From Gnetum montanum (taxonomy: Eukaryota > Streptophyta > Gnetopsida > Gnetales > Gnetaceae), in contig MNCI01004050.1 of NCBI GenBank assembly GCA_015680685.1, forward strand, positions 448,636 through 512,635: DNA of 64,000 nucleotides. The letters run 5' to 3'. Shown here one piece after another: positions 33,840 to 46,900 of the stretch; the first letter of the stretch is position 1, and every line of letters begins with the position of its first letter. A program made the position numbers and the translations under genes. The notes below the pieces were generated by a model. The model saw only the letters and a program-made list of their open reading frames with translations. It made no database searches and had not been told where the DNA came from.

Positions 33840-34640
33840 ACATCATGAAGGGGCTAAGGCAAGAAACTAGAGAATAAGTTGATATGTTCATGATTGGCCA
33901 AATTCACCAAAATTCTATGGCCCAAATTAAACCATTGTTGGATATTATAATTGCTATGGAAAGTGAATAAAGGAAGCAAAACCTTATAAAGGAACACAAT
34001 TGTAAATCCTAATGTTGGAGGACTACTAAGAATGTTAAAGACAAGTAGAACCCTTTGATGTAGTTGAGTCCTAGCAAAAGATGAAGTTAGAATCAAGAAG
34101 GCTTTCACTAACCTGGCCCACAAAGTAAACCAAGTTTGGGAAGCAATGAATGAAAAAATGACAAGAAGCCTCAAGGACATTGATGGTAAAGTTATTAAGG
34201 TGGTAATGAAAGCTATAGCATTATTGGGTAAGAAGAAGAATGATCATGATAAGGGTAAGACACATATCTCCTCTTCATCTAAATAAGTATTTGAACATGA
34301 GGAGTCATCCTCTAACAATAAAGAAGGCTCATGTGATTATTATTCAAATTCTCATGATTCTCAATGATGTTTATTCATGACACACATGAGATGGGATGAG
34401 TTGAGGTTCCTGAGTTTATGATGAAGTAAATAGAGAATGCCTTACCCTACTAGAACTTACTATCCCAATAGTGCTTATCTTTAGCCTTGGTAGCAATACC
34501 GACAGTGGCAAGCATCAAATCCTTGGAGCACAACATTGTGAAAACTTCTTTTGTTGATTCATAAATGCTTCCATCCACAATCCATCAAATTAGGAAGGAG
34601 TTCAACATGATGGCCACTAAACTTCATAAATGTTGCCATT
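33840..34640 (+). mobile_element. Possible gypsy gag remnant
   Basis: Plus-strand fragments read as AHKVNQVWEAMNEKMT followed by a Lys-rich linker (about 34110-34290), then a Tyr/Pro/Gln-rich stretch like PYPTRTYYPNSAYL.PW.QY (about 34440-34510), which resembles the C-terminal part of plant gypsy Gag. Stops are frequent. Low confidence. Confidence 0.3.
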
Positions 34641-37417
34641 GTTGAAGATAGTGTGAAATGCAAGAATATCTCATGATTCAAGACTCTAATATGTTTTGAA
34701 GACAATTTCATTATTTTGTCATGTAACTTAGGATGAAAGCCATGTAATGTGTCTTTTATTTTATTAGAAGAATAAGGTCACTTTAGAATTTTTTAATTAA
34801 TATTGAATTGATACAAGGGTATAATTAATAATGGAGCCAATTTAAACTATCTTTTCACATTTTACCCTTTTGACTACTGAAAAAGATTTTTCTTTGGAAC
34901 CATAGCTTGGCCCCATAAATTCTCTATATATTCAAGGGCTTGTTTCATGTAAAAGATTAAAAATTTTCAACAATAAAGATGGTAGTTCAAATTCTTCTCA
35001 AACTTGAATTTTCTATTCTTCATTTCTTGTCATTCAACAACTCCTTCAATTATCTTTATCAATTATCATTCTTTCATCCATTCAACTTCATTATTTAACA
35101 TAGTCAATTACATTCAACTGTATCACATTCATCATTATCTATTCATCATTTTTAAAATATTTTTGTTGGAAAGTTATCAAAAAAATCTTCCTAAGATTTC
35201 ATCTTTAGTTTTAAAAAGATAATTAATGTTTAGAATACTTCCCATGCATCCTATTTTGTGATATGACCCTACCATGAAGATTTTGAAAGTTTCATTAGAA
35301 TAAACAGAAGAGGTTTAGGGATGTTTTCCTAGACATTAGTCCTTTGGTAAGCAGATATTAGAACTCTTAGCTTTATCAATGACATCCTCTAGTTAGTTAG
35401 ATGATGATGCTGAGAAAATACCCATAGTTTTAGCAATTGTCTGGTACATTTCAGAATTTTGGAGGGTCTTAGATCTCTTCCAAAATGTTCCTACACTATT
35501 GTTGAAACTCAATACATTACCAGAAGGCTTGGAGTACATGATCTTCAATGAAGACAAACCTGTGATCATCAATGTTGCATTGATAGTCTAACAAAAGGCA
35601 TAATTGAAGGTAGTAATGATGAAGTGAAACTCTACTTTTGCCTATCCCATGATGAATTCACAAGTATTGATCCCTTGATGTATCAACATTACATCTATAT
35701 GAACTTAATTATCAAATCTCAAAGGACTCTATAGTGACACTTCAATCCAAACATGTGGGATGTGATGACATATGAAAGTGATTAGCTCATATTTTTATAT
35801 TCTTCTATAATTATTTTAATGTATCATGTTGACGATATGTCTTGGGATATACCTATTGTCAAATTATTTTAGGTTCCAACATCCCCTTCCCCCATTACAA
35901 CAAATTTTCATAATGAATGATATCTACAACTACTAGACTTCTTCATTGCTTTGTCTTAGCTCTCTAAAGTAGTGGGTTCTATCTACATTAGTTGTTTCCA
36001 ATTCTATCTATAATTTCTCTAAGTTCCATAGGTGACTTTGACATAGCATCAACACCATCCCTACATCATCATCTCCAACACCACTTACTGGCCTCAATTT
36101 CAACTCCACAAGCATCTAAATTACTCATCTATAACAATCTCAACATGGCAGACATCAATTTCTAGCATTTTGACAAGTTCATCCTAAGACCCCAAGAAGA
36201 AAAAGTTTTTCAAACTCTAGGTGACATTGATGTTAACATGAATGTCACCACTAACATCATCAAACGAGCTTAAGCAACAACACTTTCCACTTGTAAAAAC
36301 TAGTGTTTTGACTCTAGTTTTGGCCTCATGATCTCTCTAACAACTAGTTGACATCATTACCAAGGTATCAAATGTCAAATTTGATAGGTTTGAAGATAGT
36401 TTGGGAGGTCAAGTATTTCCAAGTGACATAGCATCAACATCAAGCAAGGTCACTAAATTCAGCATTTGACATCATTCTCCCAAGTCCATGAGCTCCTCAA
36501 CGTTATGTAAGCATTATCATGGCATAATTTGGCATTAGTTTGGATGCTAAAGAGGGTTCCTAAGGCTTGGAATTACAATCTAGAAAATGAAGAGAAATGT
36601 TTTTAGCTCCCTAGTAATTCTAAGGTTGATGCCAACATCAACATCATCACTTGACATACATCATCCAACTTGTCCAAGTCAAATTTCCAAAGAGGAACTC
36701 TAAGTTAACTCCACTTGACATAAGAGTCAAATTTTGAAATCCTAGACCTATTAATATAAGACCAAAACTTAAATTTGGGACTAGTTTCATGAGATCTAGA
36801 GTAATTTTTTAAATTTCAACAAACCAAGAGCATGAGCATCTACCTTCCTATCTCTACATGCTCCACAACTATCACAACTCCTCCTAGTAGTATGCAAGCT
36901 CGATCCAACACCTAAGTCCACAACAACTTGCATGCTAACACTAACATCAACATTATTGTCACTTTGGCCTTCTCCATGTCACCTATCTAGCATTAGAATT
37001 TTTCAACATCAACGTCCCTAGTTCCAAAGTTGAAATTTTTTCAGCTCAAGTGTCACTTGCTAGATAATTAGTCAAAACAACCCTATTTTGGCTCCAAATC
37101 AATTCTAGACCATGCCTAAATCTTTCCTATTGACATTCTCACCTCCCAAAGGTTTAGTTTCATTACTAAACCCTCCATTTTACTTACAAACCAAGTTTCT
37201 ATAATCAATTTTATCTCTTATATGTCTTTCAACATTCCCTTATAGTTTTGGGCCCTCCATTAGAGGAAAACTTCAAATATTAGTGATAAAGTAATTTTAA
37301 TTATTGGGAAGGGAATCCTAAACCCTTTTCTACATATCAAGTTTCTCATTTCTTATCACTTTTATGTTTTTATTCATTTTCCCAAACTTAGATTTTATTT
37401 TACAACACTAGTAGTTC

Positions 37418-37422
37418 ATTTC
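37418..37422. repeat. Target site duplication of the 20.5 kb element, left copy
   Basis: ATTTC, repeated at 57928-57932. Confidence 0.82.
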
Positions 37423-39101
37423 TGAAACACCACTAAATTTGGGTGATAGCTTCTCAATTGCAAATTTATCAACATGAGACAAATTTTTTCTAAGTGCTGG
37501 GACTATGCTCTCCATTGCCCCAAAGCATAGTTAGCCAGTGGAGAGTGTAGTCGGCGCCAAAGATTGATTTTTTGCAATTTCCTAAGTGTCATCGTGGAGT
37601 AAGAAGCTGCAAATTTTCCAAGTGTTGGGACTACGCTCTCCACTACACTGGAGCATAGTCAACTTAGTAGAGAGCATAGTCAATGCCAAAGGCTAGTTTA
37701 CAAATTTTTCTAAGTGTCAAGCCAACAACTATAGATTTTTCAAAGTGTCAAGACTACACTCTCCATCGCGCTAGAGTGTAGTTAGCATGGAAGACCCAGT
37801 TTGGTAGAAATTTTTCTAAGTGTTCAGACTACGCTCTCCACCAAACTGGAGCGTAGTCAAGCATAGTCAACTAGAAGCCAGAGTTTGCAAAAATTTTCCA
37901 AGTGCTGTGCCTACCCTCAACCCTGGTTGGGAGCATAGTCAACCTCCCATGGAGAGTGTAGTCAGCACATAGCCATTTTTTGCAACATTTTTCTAAGTGT
38001 TGAACTACACTCACCTAGTCTAGAGTGTAGGCCTCCACAATGTAGCAACAGTATTCACCTCAGCTCCAACACACCTCTAGCAAGCGTAACTAGCAAACAT
38101 GCATCTTTGTTGTATCCCTTTTTGTTCCCAAAATTGTAACTATGCTTGACCTAACTTGAGATAGTGGACAACGTAGTCCTAGAGCGTAGTCTTCAAAATT
38201 GCATTTTTTCAGGTACATTGCAATCTTTTCGGCACATGAACATGCAATTGGCAACATAGTCACAGTTTCGTAGTCTCACAGAGTTCATCAAAGTAGAGCA
38301 AAGCATAACACCCCTTGCCTCAGTGGAGAGCGTAGTTGGGTATAGTGTAGTCCCAACTATCCCACTACCACATGGTAACCGATTTGCATTTCATGGGAAA
38401 CCTAGGCCTATAAATACCCTAGCCCTCGACATTTTAGGGGTTGGAAAAAATTTTGAGGTTGGAAAATTTGAAATTTGGCATTCTTGGCATTTGGAATTTT
38501 GGAAGCACATTTGGCATTTTGGCAAGGCAAGACATTCACACACCACTGTAGCTCATCATAGGCCACTATAGACCACCGCAATCCACTGCACACCATGATG
38601 ACCAACTTGGTAGGCATAGACACCATGATAGAATGTCAGTCTTCATGTCTAGACACTCCCAAGATTGTGACTACATTGTCCACTATGCTTGCTATACACT
38701 GCGTACCTTCTCACCCCTTCTAAGGTTAACTACGCTCAACCTCATTTAGGGTGGTGTTGCTTTCTCTCTCGCTCTCTCCCTTGTGCATTTTTCAACATTT
38801 TTATTTGCATTTTGGCATTTGACTTGTATTTTCAATTATTTTAATGCACCACCATGCATTGATATCCATGTTTTGCACTGAAAACCTTGACTATGCTCAC
38901 CCTTGTTAACACTGTGAACATCACGTGAACACGTAGCATCATTTAACATTACATTTGATAAGTCCTCATTTGATCGATAAGACTGTTCTAGGCACCCTAT
39001 CTCTGCCTCCAGCAGGCCATCATGTGGATGCAAGGTTAAAGTTGTGCACTTGTGAACCTCTTGGTGTTCCATTCTAGCCATCGACGTTTTTGGTTGCTAT
39101 A
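37423..39101 (+). repeat. 5' LTR of the 20.5 kb element
   Basis: 1,679 bp, aligning in order with 56206-57927. The first two thirds (about 37490-38360) are an array of near-palindromes of the form GACTACGCTCTCCAC...GGAGCGTAGTC spaced 60-130 bp. A TATA box follows, then a less repetitive part ending GGTTGCTATA. Confidence 0.92.
38409..38416 (+). promoter_or_regulatory. TATA box of the 20.5 kb element LTR
   Basis: TATAAATA in GGCCTATAAATACCC, just after the palindrome array. It is conserved at 57254-57261 in the other LTR, so it is the likely U3 promoter. Confidence 0.65.
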
Positions 39102-39561
39102 ATTTTCTAGTGCTCGAAGGAGGGTTGATCTATTTCCCTGTATTATACTTTGTTGGTCATTGTCTCGTGTGCTCTCTATATCACCATTGCTAGCTTTGAG
39201 CTAGCATAGATCCAACACCCCTGTGGACCTACCACATGCGATAGTAGCTAGATCTTAGGCCAGCGTAGGTGTTTACCAATCAATTAGTGTAGACTGGACC
39301 CCGTTGTCGATTCCCCTAAAACCCCATGTAGCAACCCCAAAACACAAATTCCTACACTTAGCTAAATTATGGGCTCTCAATAGGAAGTGTAGTTAGCTCT
39401 TAGTGTAGAGAGCGTAGTCTCCAGAGTTAGCAATTTTTCAGCAATCTTTGAATTTAGCTATTTCCTCCAAAGTTAGTAAATTTTTTGCAGCTTTCAAACT
39501 TAGTCATTTTTTTGGAGTTTCCAAACTTAGCTACTTTTTTTCATAATTTTCAATTATCACC
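39102..39561 (+). other. Leader of the 20.5 kb element
   Basis: 460 bp between LTR and gag. No convincing primer binding site: the first bases after the LTR (ATTTTCTAGTGCTCGAAGG) match no tRNA end that I can name with confidence. Around 39380-39430 the GAGAGCGTAGTC phrase of the LTR recurs. Confidence 0.55.
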
Positions 39562-41515
39562 ATGAACTCTGAGCAACCTTTGGCATCCATTTTGAACACA
39601 CTTGATGTCCTACTTACTCAATAAGAAAACAGGATTGACCATCCTACCAATCCTACCATGGTAGAGCCAAGGCAATCCCTCAGGTTATGCAACTAGGATT
39701 CTGAGTACATGACACTTAATGATGAGTAGTACAACTTCATATGCACAAAGCTCCAAGTGGGCCTATTTATAGACTGCAAGAACATGGAAGCCAAGTGGGG
39801 CTACGAACTCATCCATTGAAATGGGCGAGAATATATCCCTTCATTCATTGACTTCATCTCGCTTACCAAATCTTATTGGTGGATCCTAGCCTAGCTCATC
39901 CAAATGAGTAAGCGTGAGGTGGGGAAAAATTACAAGGAGCCCCTATAAGAAGAGAAGGATGAGTTCGAAGCTTGTTTCGTGCATGAAGACTCTTTTCATA
40001 CCTCCTTCCTACAGACAACCCTTGGTCTAGTCCTCCCACAATCCCATCCACTTATCTTCTTGGAGACAATTATAACCCCAGTGTCACCTCCCAAGTCAGT
40101 GCCTATGGTGGTGACCCACCAAATTCAATACACACACTAACATGCAATACCTCCAGTCAACTCACCCTTTATGGTATCATCGCAACCCACCCAGTGTTCC
40201 CTGCCAACAACCATCATGTCTACATAGCCCTACATGCACGCTGTACATATCCCTTAGCTACAAACGACTCAGGCATCTTATGCCTTGCCTATATCATTGG
40301 TACCCTCCACAGTGGTCCAACCCACACATGGTGGTTGGCTCTAGCCACTATGCCTATGGCACAACCAATGTAGCAAGCATCTTGTGTGGCCCCACAACTT
40401 GCAACTAGGTTGTGGACCATGCAAATATCATAGCAAGAAACACAACTAATGTAGCCCGTTGCTACATCCCAACTCTTGGATTAGGCATTCTAGCTGATCG
40501 AAACCTTAATAGAAGAGGTTAAGTGGCTCAAGGCCACCTCCTCCAAAATAATTCATGTCTTGGACTTTTACTAGGATGATTCCATAAGTCCTACTATCCC
40601 ACCATTGACGCTCTTGACTAGGATCCCACTTCCTCACTTCACCAAGTACAATAGTGAAGGGGATCCTAACATTCACTTGATGACCTTATGGTTTGAGTGC
40701 TTATTACTGCAAGCATGGCCACATGCCACCATACATGTCTTCACCATGTCACTCACTGGCAAGGCACTCAACTAGTACTAGGCGTTGCCTAGGGCCTCAA
40801 TCTCCTCTTTGGAGGATCTACTAAGTCACTTTGTAACACACTTCAAGTACCACTTGAAGCCCAAAACCATCCTTGACTAGCTCATGCAAATCAAGCAAGG
40901 CCATTTAGAGCTCATGCAAAAATTTATTCAATGATGGAGTGCTTCATTGAATGAAATCTGCGAGCCAATTGCTGAATCTCACCTGTTGGCCATCTTCAAG
41001 GGTACAATTAATGACTTTATCAAGTCAAAACTATACTATTTAGCTCTGTAGTCCCTAAGCCAAGCTTTTGCCAAAACTAAAAGCATATAGGACACGGTGA
41101 AAACTAGCAAGAACCCAACCTATGTGGCCTATAAGAACTTACACAACAAGAAGGACAAGGATAAGGGCAAGCAAACCAAAACCATGGCAATTGTGGCCAA
41201 TGAGGCCAAAACTACTAATCCAAAGCCAACAGCCATGTCATCCAAGGCCCTAGCCAACAACAAGACTTCTAGCTCTAGCACAACAACCAACCAGCCTACA
41301 TCATTGATAGCAACAACGTAAGTAGCTCCGAGGCACTTTGAATGCAAGGATCACTCAAAGTATACCCTACTACCCCTTAAACCTTTGAAACTCTTGGATC
41401 AACTGCTCAAGGCTAGATGCATCCAGTACAAGCAGATGTTTGAGGATGTTCACAAAAGACATGATAGATATTGTGAGCTCTTGAGAAACCTTTGCATCTA
41501 CAACCTCGAATGAGC
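39562..41515 (+). pseudogene. gag of the 20.5 kb element, broken by stops
   Basis: ATG at 39562 opens MNSEQPLASILNTLDVLL. The frame can be followed for at least 250 codons interrupted only by stop codons in place of CAA, CAG, TGG or CGA. A retrotransposon gag domain is recognisable at about 40660-41000, with LTGKALN, LSHFVTHFKYHLKPKTI and SASLNEICEPIAESHL. A Lys-rich segment, then a Ser/Thr/Asn-rich segment (41097-41321), follows, as in nucleocapsid regions, and an LLDQLLKARCIQYKQMF helix lies near 41390. No zinc knuckle was seen. Frame changes occur between the parts. Confidence 0.8.
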
Positions 41516-42599
41516 CTCCCATCTTGAAGCACTCTAGGCTAGATAGGTTTTTTCATTATCACTAATTGCCCTAGCATAACACTGACTTTTGCATGGCCCT
41601 GCAAGATGATCTACAACAAATGATTAATAGAGGTGAGTTGGTGCTTGATGCTACCAACCTAGTAAGGCCTCAAAATCAATGCATGAGGGTATATAAGAAT
41701 CCTCTAAACATAGCTAATGCAGGGTACATCATCAATGCCATCAATTAATGATAAACTAGAATTGGCACAACAACCATTTGTGGTTTGTGTGCCCTCTAGC
41801 AACATAGGGGCCTTGTCGGCCTCCATGAGTTTGAGGTCCCCTTTCATTGTTAGAGTGCCACCTCGGGCACCCACAACACCCTTCATGGTCAAGGTTCCCC
41901 AGCATGTTGCAACAACAACAACTTAGCCACCCTTTGTTGTAAGGGTGCCACAACATGTTAACCCCTCACCTACCTAAAGTCTAGTGGTAGGTAATGCGTT
42001 AGCCCCTTCTCGCCCAAGAGCCAATCCTACTGGCCACATCAACAGACCATCTAGGTGGTAGCCAAGGAAGCCTAATGAGTGTCTCATTGATAAGATGATT
42101 AGACAACATCAAGAGTAGAGAATGCTAGGCCCACCCAAACTAGTCTCTCTTTTCGTAGTCCCCATGGTTGAAACAACTAAAAAGGCCACCACTAGCAAGC
42201 CACAACCAAGCACTGAGGCCCCTAAATAGGCCAAACAAGCTAAGTCCAAGTCTCCTCTATGAGAGATCCATCTCTTAGGTTGCATGGAGGAGGTCAAGGT
42301 CAACAAAATGGCAGACATTGGCAAGGATTTTCTAGATGCATTGGCCTAGGTCAAGCAGGTGTTAAAGCAAAAGAACATAATGTTGATCTTGTATCACTTG
42401 ATTATGACCTCATTTTCCCATCATGAGATGCTAGCTTGGATTTTGACCTCCATACTTATCACTGAGAACATCCCAATAGAAGAGCATTCCATCCATGCTG
42501 TGATGCTACCTCCTACACCACAAGAATCAAGTTCAACACCCCTAGCATTTCACGACAAGGTGATCAAGGTTGATCCAAAGAAAGGTTAGGTCATCATAG

Positions 42600-43222
42600 T
42601 GCCCATGTTCATCATAATATGTGTTGGGTAGTGTAAGATCAAGAGGGTGCACGTTGACGACGGTGTGGCAACAAATGTCATCCCATACACTGTTGTTGAC
42701 AAATTAGGCCTCACTGGGTAGATAAAACCTACAAAGACAACGTGCCTAAAGTCCTTCAACGGGTCACGCATCATCATTAGGGGAACTGTCATGATAGCCT
42801 TCATGGAAAGGGAAGAATTATCCACTACTATTGAATTAATCATTGTAGAGGAAATGCCAAGCTTCAACTTGATATTAGACAGGCCATGGTTGACCCAATT
42901 ATGAGTCGTCTCCTCTCCCATTCACAAGGAAATCCACCTTAAAGTTGATGAGGTCATTATTTATGGTGACAATGTAGCCCCTCTAGCCACTAATAACATT
43001 GACACAAAGCAAGGGTCAGAGGTGAAGTTCCTTAATGATGTGTCCATAGTAAAGGATGAGGATGAAATGCATGAGGCAAACCCACCCGAACAAGTAGAAG
43101 AAGCCAACAGCCTCTTGGAGGATTCTTTATGGGTAGAATTGCCCTTTGACATAGCAGATGAAGGTCAATGGGAATACCGCATAGTACCATCTAGGCCCTA
43201 TGTGCCTCCTAACCCACATTGG
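42600..43222 (+). pseudogene. Protease region of the 20.5 kb element
   Basis: VHVDDGVATNVIPYTVVDKL (about 42637-42700) is the retropepsin loop of Tat-type elements (Asp-Asp-Gly for the usual Asp-Ser/Thr-Gly). FNLILDRPWLTQ (about 42860-42900) is the second conserved block. An acidic tail follows (43022-43222, with KDEDEMHEANPPEQVEE), ending VPPNPHW at the proposed splice donor. Without splicing the frame stops at 43232-43234. 41516-42600 joins gag to protease and is rich in stops and Pro/Thr codons. Confidence 0.78.
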
Positions 43223-43539
43223 GTTAGGAAGTGACTGCATGACTCAATCATCTCCTTAGTCCAACACGTGCTAGGTGCCCGCTTGCCCTTTGCTTTTACA
43301 TTTAGCCATGCATTTCACCTTTTTCTTACATTTCATTTGTCTACACATTTACATTTAGTTTTATTACGTAGATTACACATTTTTCTGCTCTATTTACGCA
43401 TTTATTTTCTTTGTTTATGCATTTTGCTTAGTTTACAAGTTTGCTTGTTTAGTTTACCCTTTAGCAGTTATTAGCTTATGCAATGAAGAACACAAAAATG
43501 CATAAAAATTAGAAAAGCCAAAATCACAAAAAGAGGAAT

Positions 43540-43730
43540 AGCATAGTGTAGCCTGCCATGGCCTTAAATTGCCAATGCACAGCCTACCATGGCCCTAAAC
43601 TAGCAACACATGGACCAGAATGGCCTTAAACTACCACTTGTAATTTTGCCCCTATAGCCTGAAATGACCTTAAACTAGCATCGGCCCTTCTGCTATGGCC
43701 TTAAACTAGCATGGGGCTTGCAGTGGCCTA
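43540..43730 (+). repeat. Short minisatellite after protease
   Basis: Degenerate repeats with the core CTATGGCCTTAAACTAGCA. This is related to the CTATGACTATAAACTAGCA core of the larger array that follows pol at 53724-54440. Confidence 0.75.
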
Positions 43731-43958
43731 GTTACATTATCATCACATAATCCCAACTTACCGCATTAATCCATCACATTACAAGCATAGTAAGTGCAAA
43801 ATAAATAAAAGAAAAAAAGGTTTGCACATTACATATTACACATATAGCAAACACATGTATTACATATCACATGAATAGTAGTACATAACATGAGTAGCAA
43901 AATACATAACATAAAAGATAGCAAAAATGCCGAGTAGTAGGGCCACATCAAGACATGC

Positions 43959-46900
43959 TCAATCGGTGGCACTAGGTGGAGGTGAAGGTCTTTCTTCCTC
44001 CACTACATTGCTAGAGCCCACAGCATCTCCTAGTACCTGCTGCCACAACCACAAAAAAATGAGTATTTAGTAAGCAAATTTGTAATACATAAGCTAATCC
44101 TAAACATGAAAAAGCATAAAAATCAACAACTAACCTGAGAGGGTCTCGCATCGGTATCTTCTAAAGGTAACTTTTCAAATCCAACCTTCAACCGTCGAAG
44201 GATCTTAGCCTCAAAAGATACGTCCAATCCTCTTGGCCAAATTTAATTCTTGCAAGGGTATTGCCTTTGTCCACAGAGGTCCATGTGGGTGGCTCCATGG
44301 AAAATGTAGCAGAAGAAGCCTCTCCTGAAGGGGTGACAATTTTCGACTTGAGAGAGTCACTTACCACTGTATTCTGAGTGAACAACTCATAGTTCTGCTT
44401 CCTACTGATTGTCTTAAGAAACATCTCAAGGTAGTAGCATTCAATAGACTTCTCCTTGTACCATCAAAGGTACGCATCGTGCTTGTGTTTATATTGGTAC
44501 TTATGATTCTTCTAAGTCTACCCCCACCAGTACACCTTAGTGTTGTAATTCTTCCAGTCTTGATTGTTCTAGGTGAGCAAGTCCATCTGCAATCTCTACT
44601 CTATCACTTTCGAAGTGGCCTCATTTGTGCCTCTAAGAGCTAACTAATAACAAGAATACTCTATCTCAAAGGTTCGCTAGGTGCTATCTCCCTGTGACCT
44701 ACTAGAAAGTCATATAGGGATTGAAGATCTTTGATCTTCATATCCTAGCTAGTCACTCTCTCCTGTAGCTCGTGCATGCATTTCCACAAATGCTCATTTG
44801 AGTGCCTACAGACCCATAATGCCTAAGCACAAAAACGTGTGTACTTGATCGCTATCTCGTACATGCAATGAGACACCTAATCAACCTCAAGAGGGAGTTC
44901 AAGGAGGGCATCCACCTTTGCCACCTTGCTCGAATCTCATTGAAGCTTAGATCCTGTAAGCATGCAACAACCAATTAATCTTAGCCACAAGCTAAGCATT
45001 TAATTGGTAAAGAAACATTATAGCAAACATATCAAGTTTAGGATTTGCTTATTATAAACAATCCACCATGTCCTCCACGATGCCTTCCATGAAGGCAAAT
45101 TTATCAGGCATGTCTACCCATGGCTTCATGCAGTAGGTAGATGTGGGACCACTAGTGGGCACATTTGAGGTTGTAACATAATGATGCAGTTAGCATACAA
45201 CCGAATAGCCAAAGATGATAGAGTAAAAAGTAATAACAAATGGTAATGCAAAGTAGTCACCTAGCAAGCCCTCGGGCATGAGTGCAAGGGGGTTACACAA
45301 CTGTACACCATTAAATAGGAAATCAAATTTACCCCCATCAGGGTGGAGCAACCCCTCCTCCAACTACTAGAGGGTCTCTCTTGCCTTAGGCAGCTCATCT
45401 TCATGAGCCTCCCCCTCAGCTTGAGGAGCTGCTTCTTTTGCTACTGCTTTGGTTGCTGCTCTAGCAATCCTCTCTTTGGTCTCTACAATTAACACATATG
45501 CATAGCACATTAGTACTAGTTAATAACATAGCATAAGTAAAAACATAAAAATATAAACAAACATTAATACAATAAATGCATCTAACAAGTTTTGCATACT
45601 AACCTACAAACTCTATGCTCAATCTTTGGAACTTGATATGGATCTTCTTGCTACTCCATCTTCCAACCTCAAGGGTAGTCTCCTCTATGGGACATGGCCT
45701 CTTAATCTTTTCTATAGATGGTCCCACCATCTCTACATATAACGATCTATCTTGTTCATGTCCTCGGTGCCAACTGGAGGACCCTCCCCCGCGCTATCTC
45801 GCAAGTAATGTGACTACCCCACGGGACCTTTAGTCATTACAAATAATGAATCATCTACCTCCTCTAGGGGGTCCTATGATCTTGTGGTCATAAAAAGGTG
45901 CTTGATCCATGGTTTGAACAACTACTCGCAGTCCTACACCACCCAACGCCCACCTACCAGAAGCTCCATGAACCTTCGTAGGTACCCTACGAAGAATGTG
46001 AAGTGAACATGGGACTGCACCTGGATGTTAAATTGTAGCCTAGAGATCACCGCATGTAAGTCAGTAGCAATGTAGGTAGCCCAGTTGAACCTTGTTCCCT
46101 TCTATAGCAAGTCTTTCATCACTTGTGGCTGCTCCACCTCAAGGATCTTTCCTTGGAAGAGTAACTTCGGGAAGGCACATGTTAAGAAAAGAGGGTAAAG
46201 CTCTCGTACCTTAGGCATAAGCACATTCTTGATTGGTATGCCCTTGTGAGATTGGGTGGCCTCCAACTAGTCCTCGATTTCCCCTCTGCAATCCACCTTC
46301 CTATTGGCCTTATCAACAATCAATAGGCCATTAGTGGGAAGGCCAAAGAAGTCAACAAAGAAGGCCTCACTGAGGTCAAGCACTACCCTCACACCATGCA
46401 ATTGGATGATGAATTGCTTGATGTCACTGCTGAATGAGTCAATGATGGTGACCATTTCGACCATCGAAATACTTAAGCTAAGGGCCAAAAAGAGGTCCAT
46501 CAACCCTGCATGCATGAGCCTAACTATCAATGCCTCTGAGTCCTTATGGCATAGCCAGTGTTGTGCACCCTTGACATTGTCATATTTCATGATGAGGGTG
46601 GCTTCTGTGTGCGCCATGGTGACTACCATCACCTTGCCTAAAGTAACTACCACTGCAATAAAGGAAAAACAATGTTAGTGTCATGTAAGAGGTAAACTGA
46701 TAGGCACACATGAGCAAGTACATGAGTTAAATCTTAGACACATACGTGGCATAAATGGGGTGTGAAATGGAGGTGGTGCTACAAGCATGTCCTCAGTGTT
46801 AATCACATTGGTGGCCCACTCCTCATCCAACTAGTCATGGGTCTTGCACCACTCATATGCCCTTGGGTAGTAGGTGGGGTAGACCTCCAAATTAGATCCC

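Larger units (their letters stand above)
30021..37417. other. Intergenic, AT-rich, old decayed repeats
   Basis: No intact gene was seen on either strand. It contains two short tandem duplications (30867-30947 and 31592-31759) and a probable gag remnant (33840-34640). The rest is stop-rich; 36000-37380 has many loosely repeated 'catcaacatcatca'-type phrases without a clear period. Confidence 0.55.

Noticed and set aside
33854-34180. 108-codon hydrophobic minus-strand ORF
   Set aside because: It is a shadow of the plus-strand gag-like remnant; no start context or family support.
38323-38571. ORFs inside the LTR of the 20.5 kb element (also 57168-57398)
   Set aside because: They are present in both LTRs but span the TATA box and differ by frame-breaking indels; no protein features.
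46304-46678. 124-codon plus-strand ORF
   Set aside because: It lies opposite the antisense exon and crosses its clear splice acceptor at 46653; the minus strand has the better protein and splice signals.
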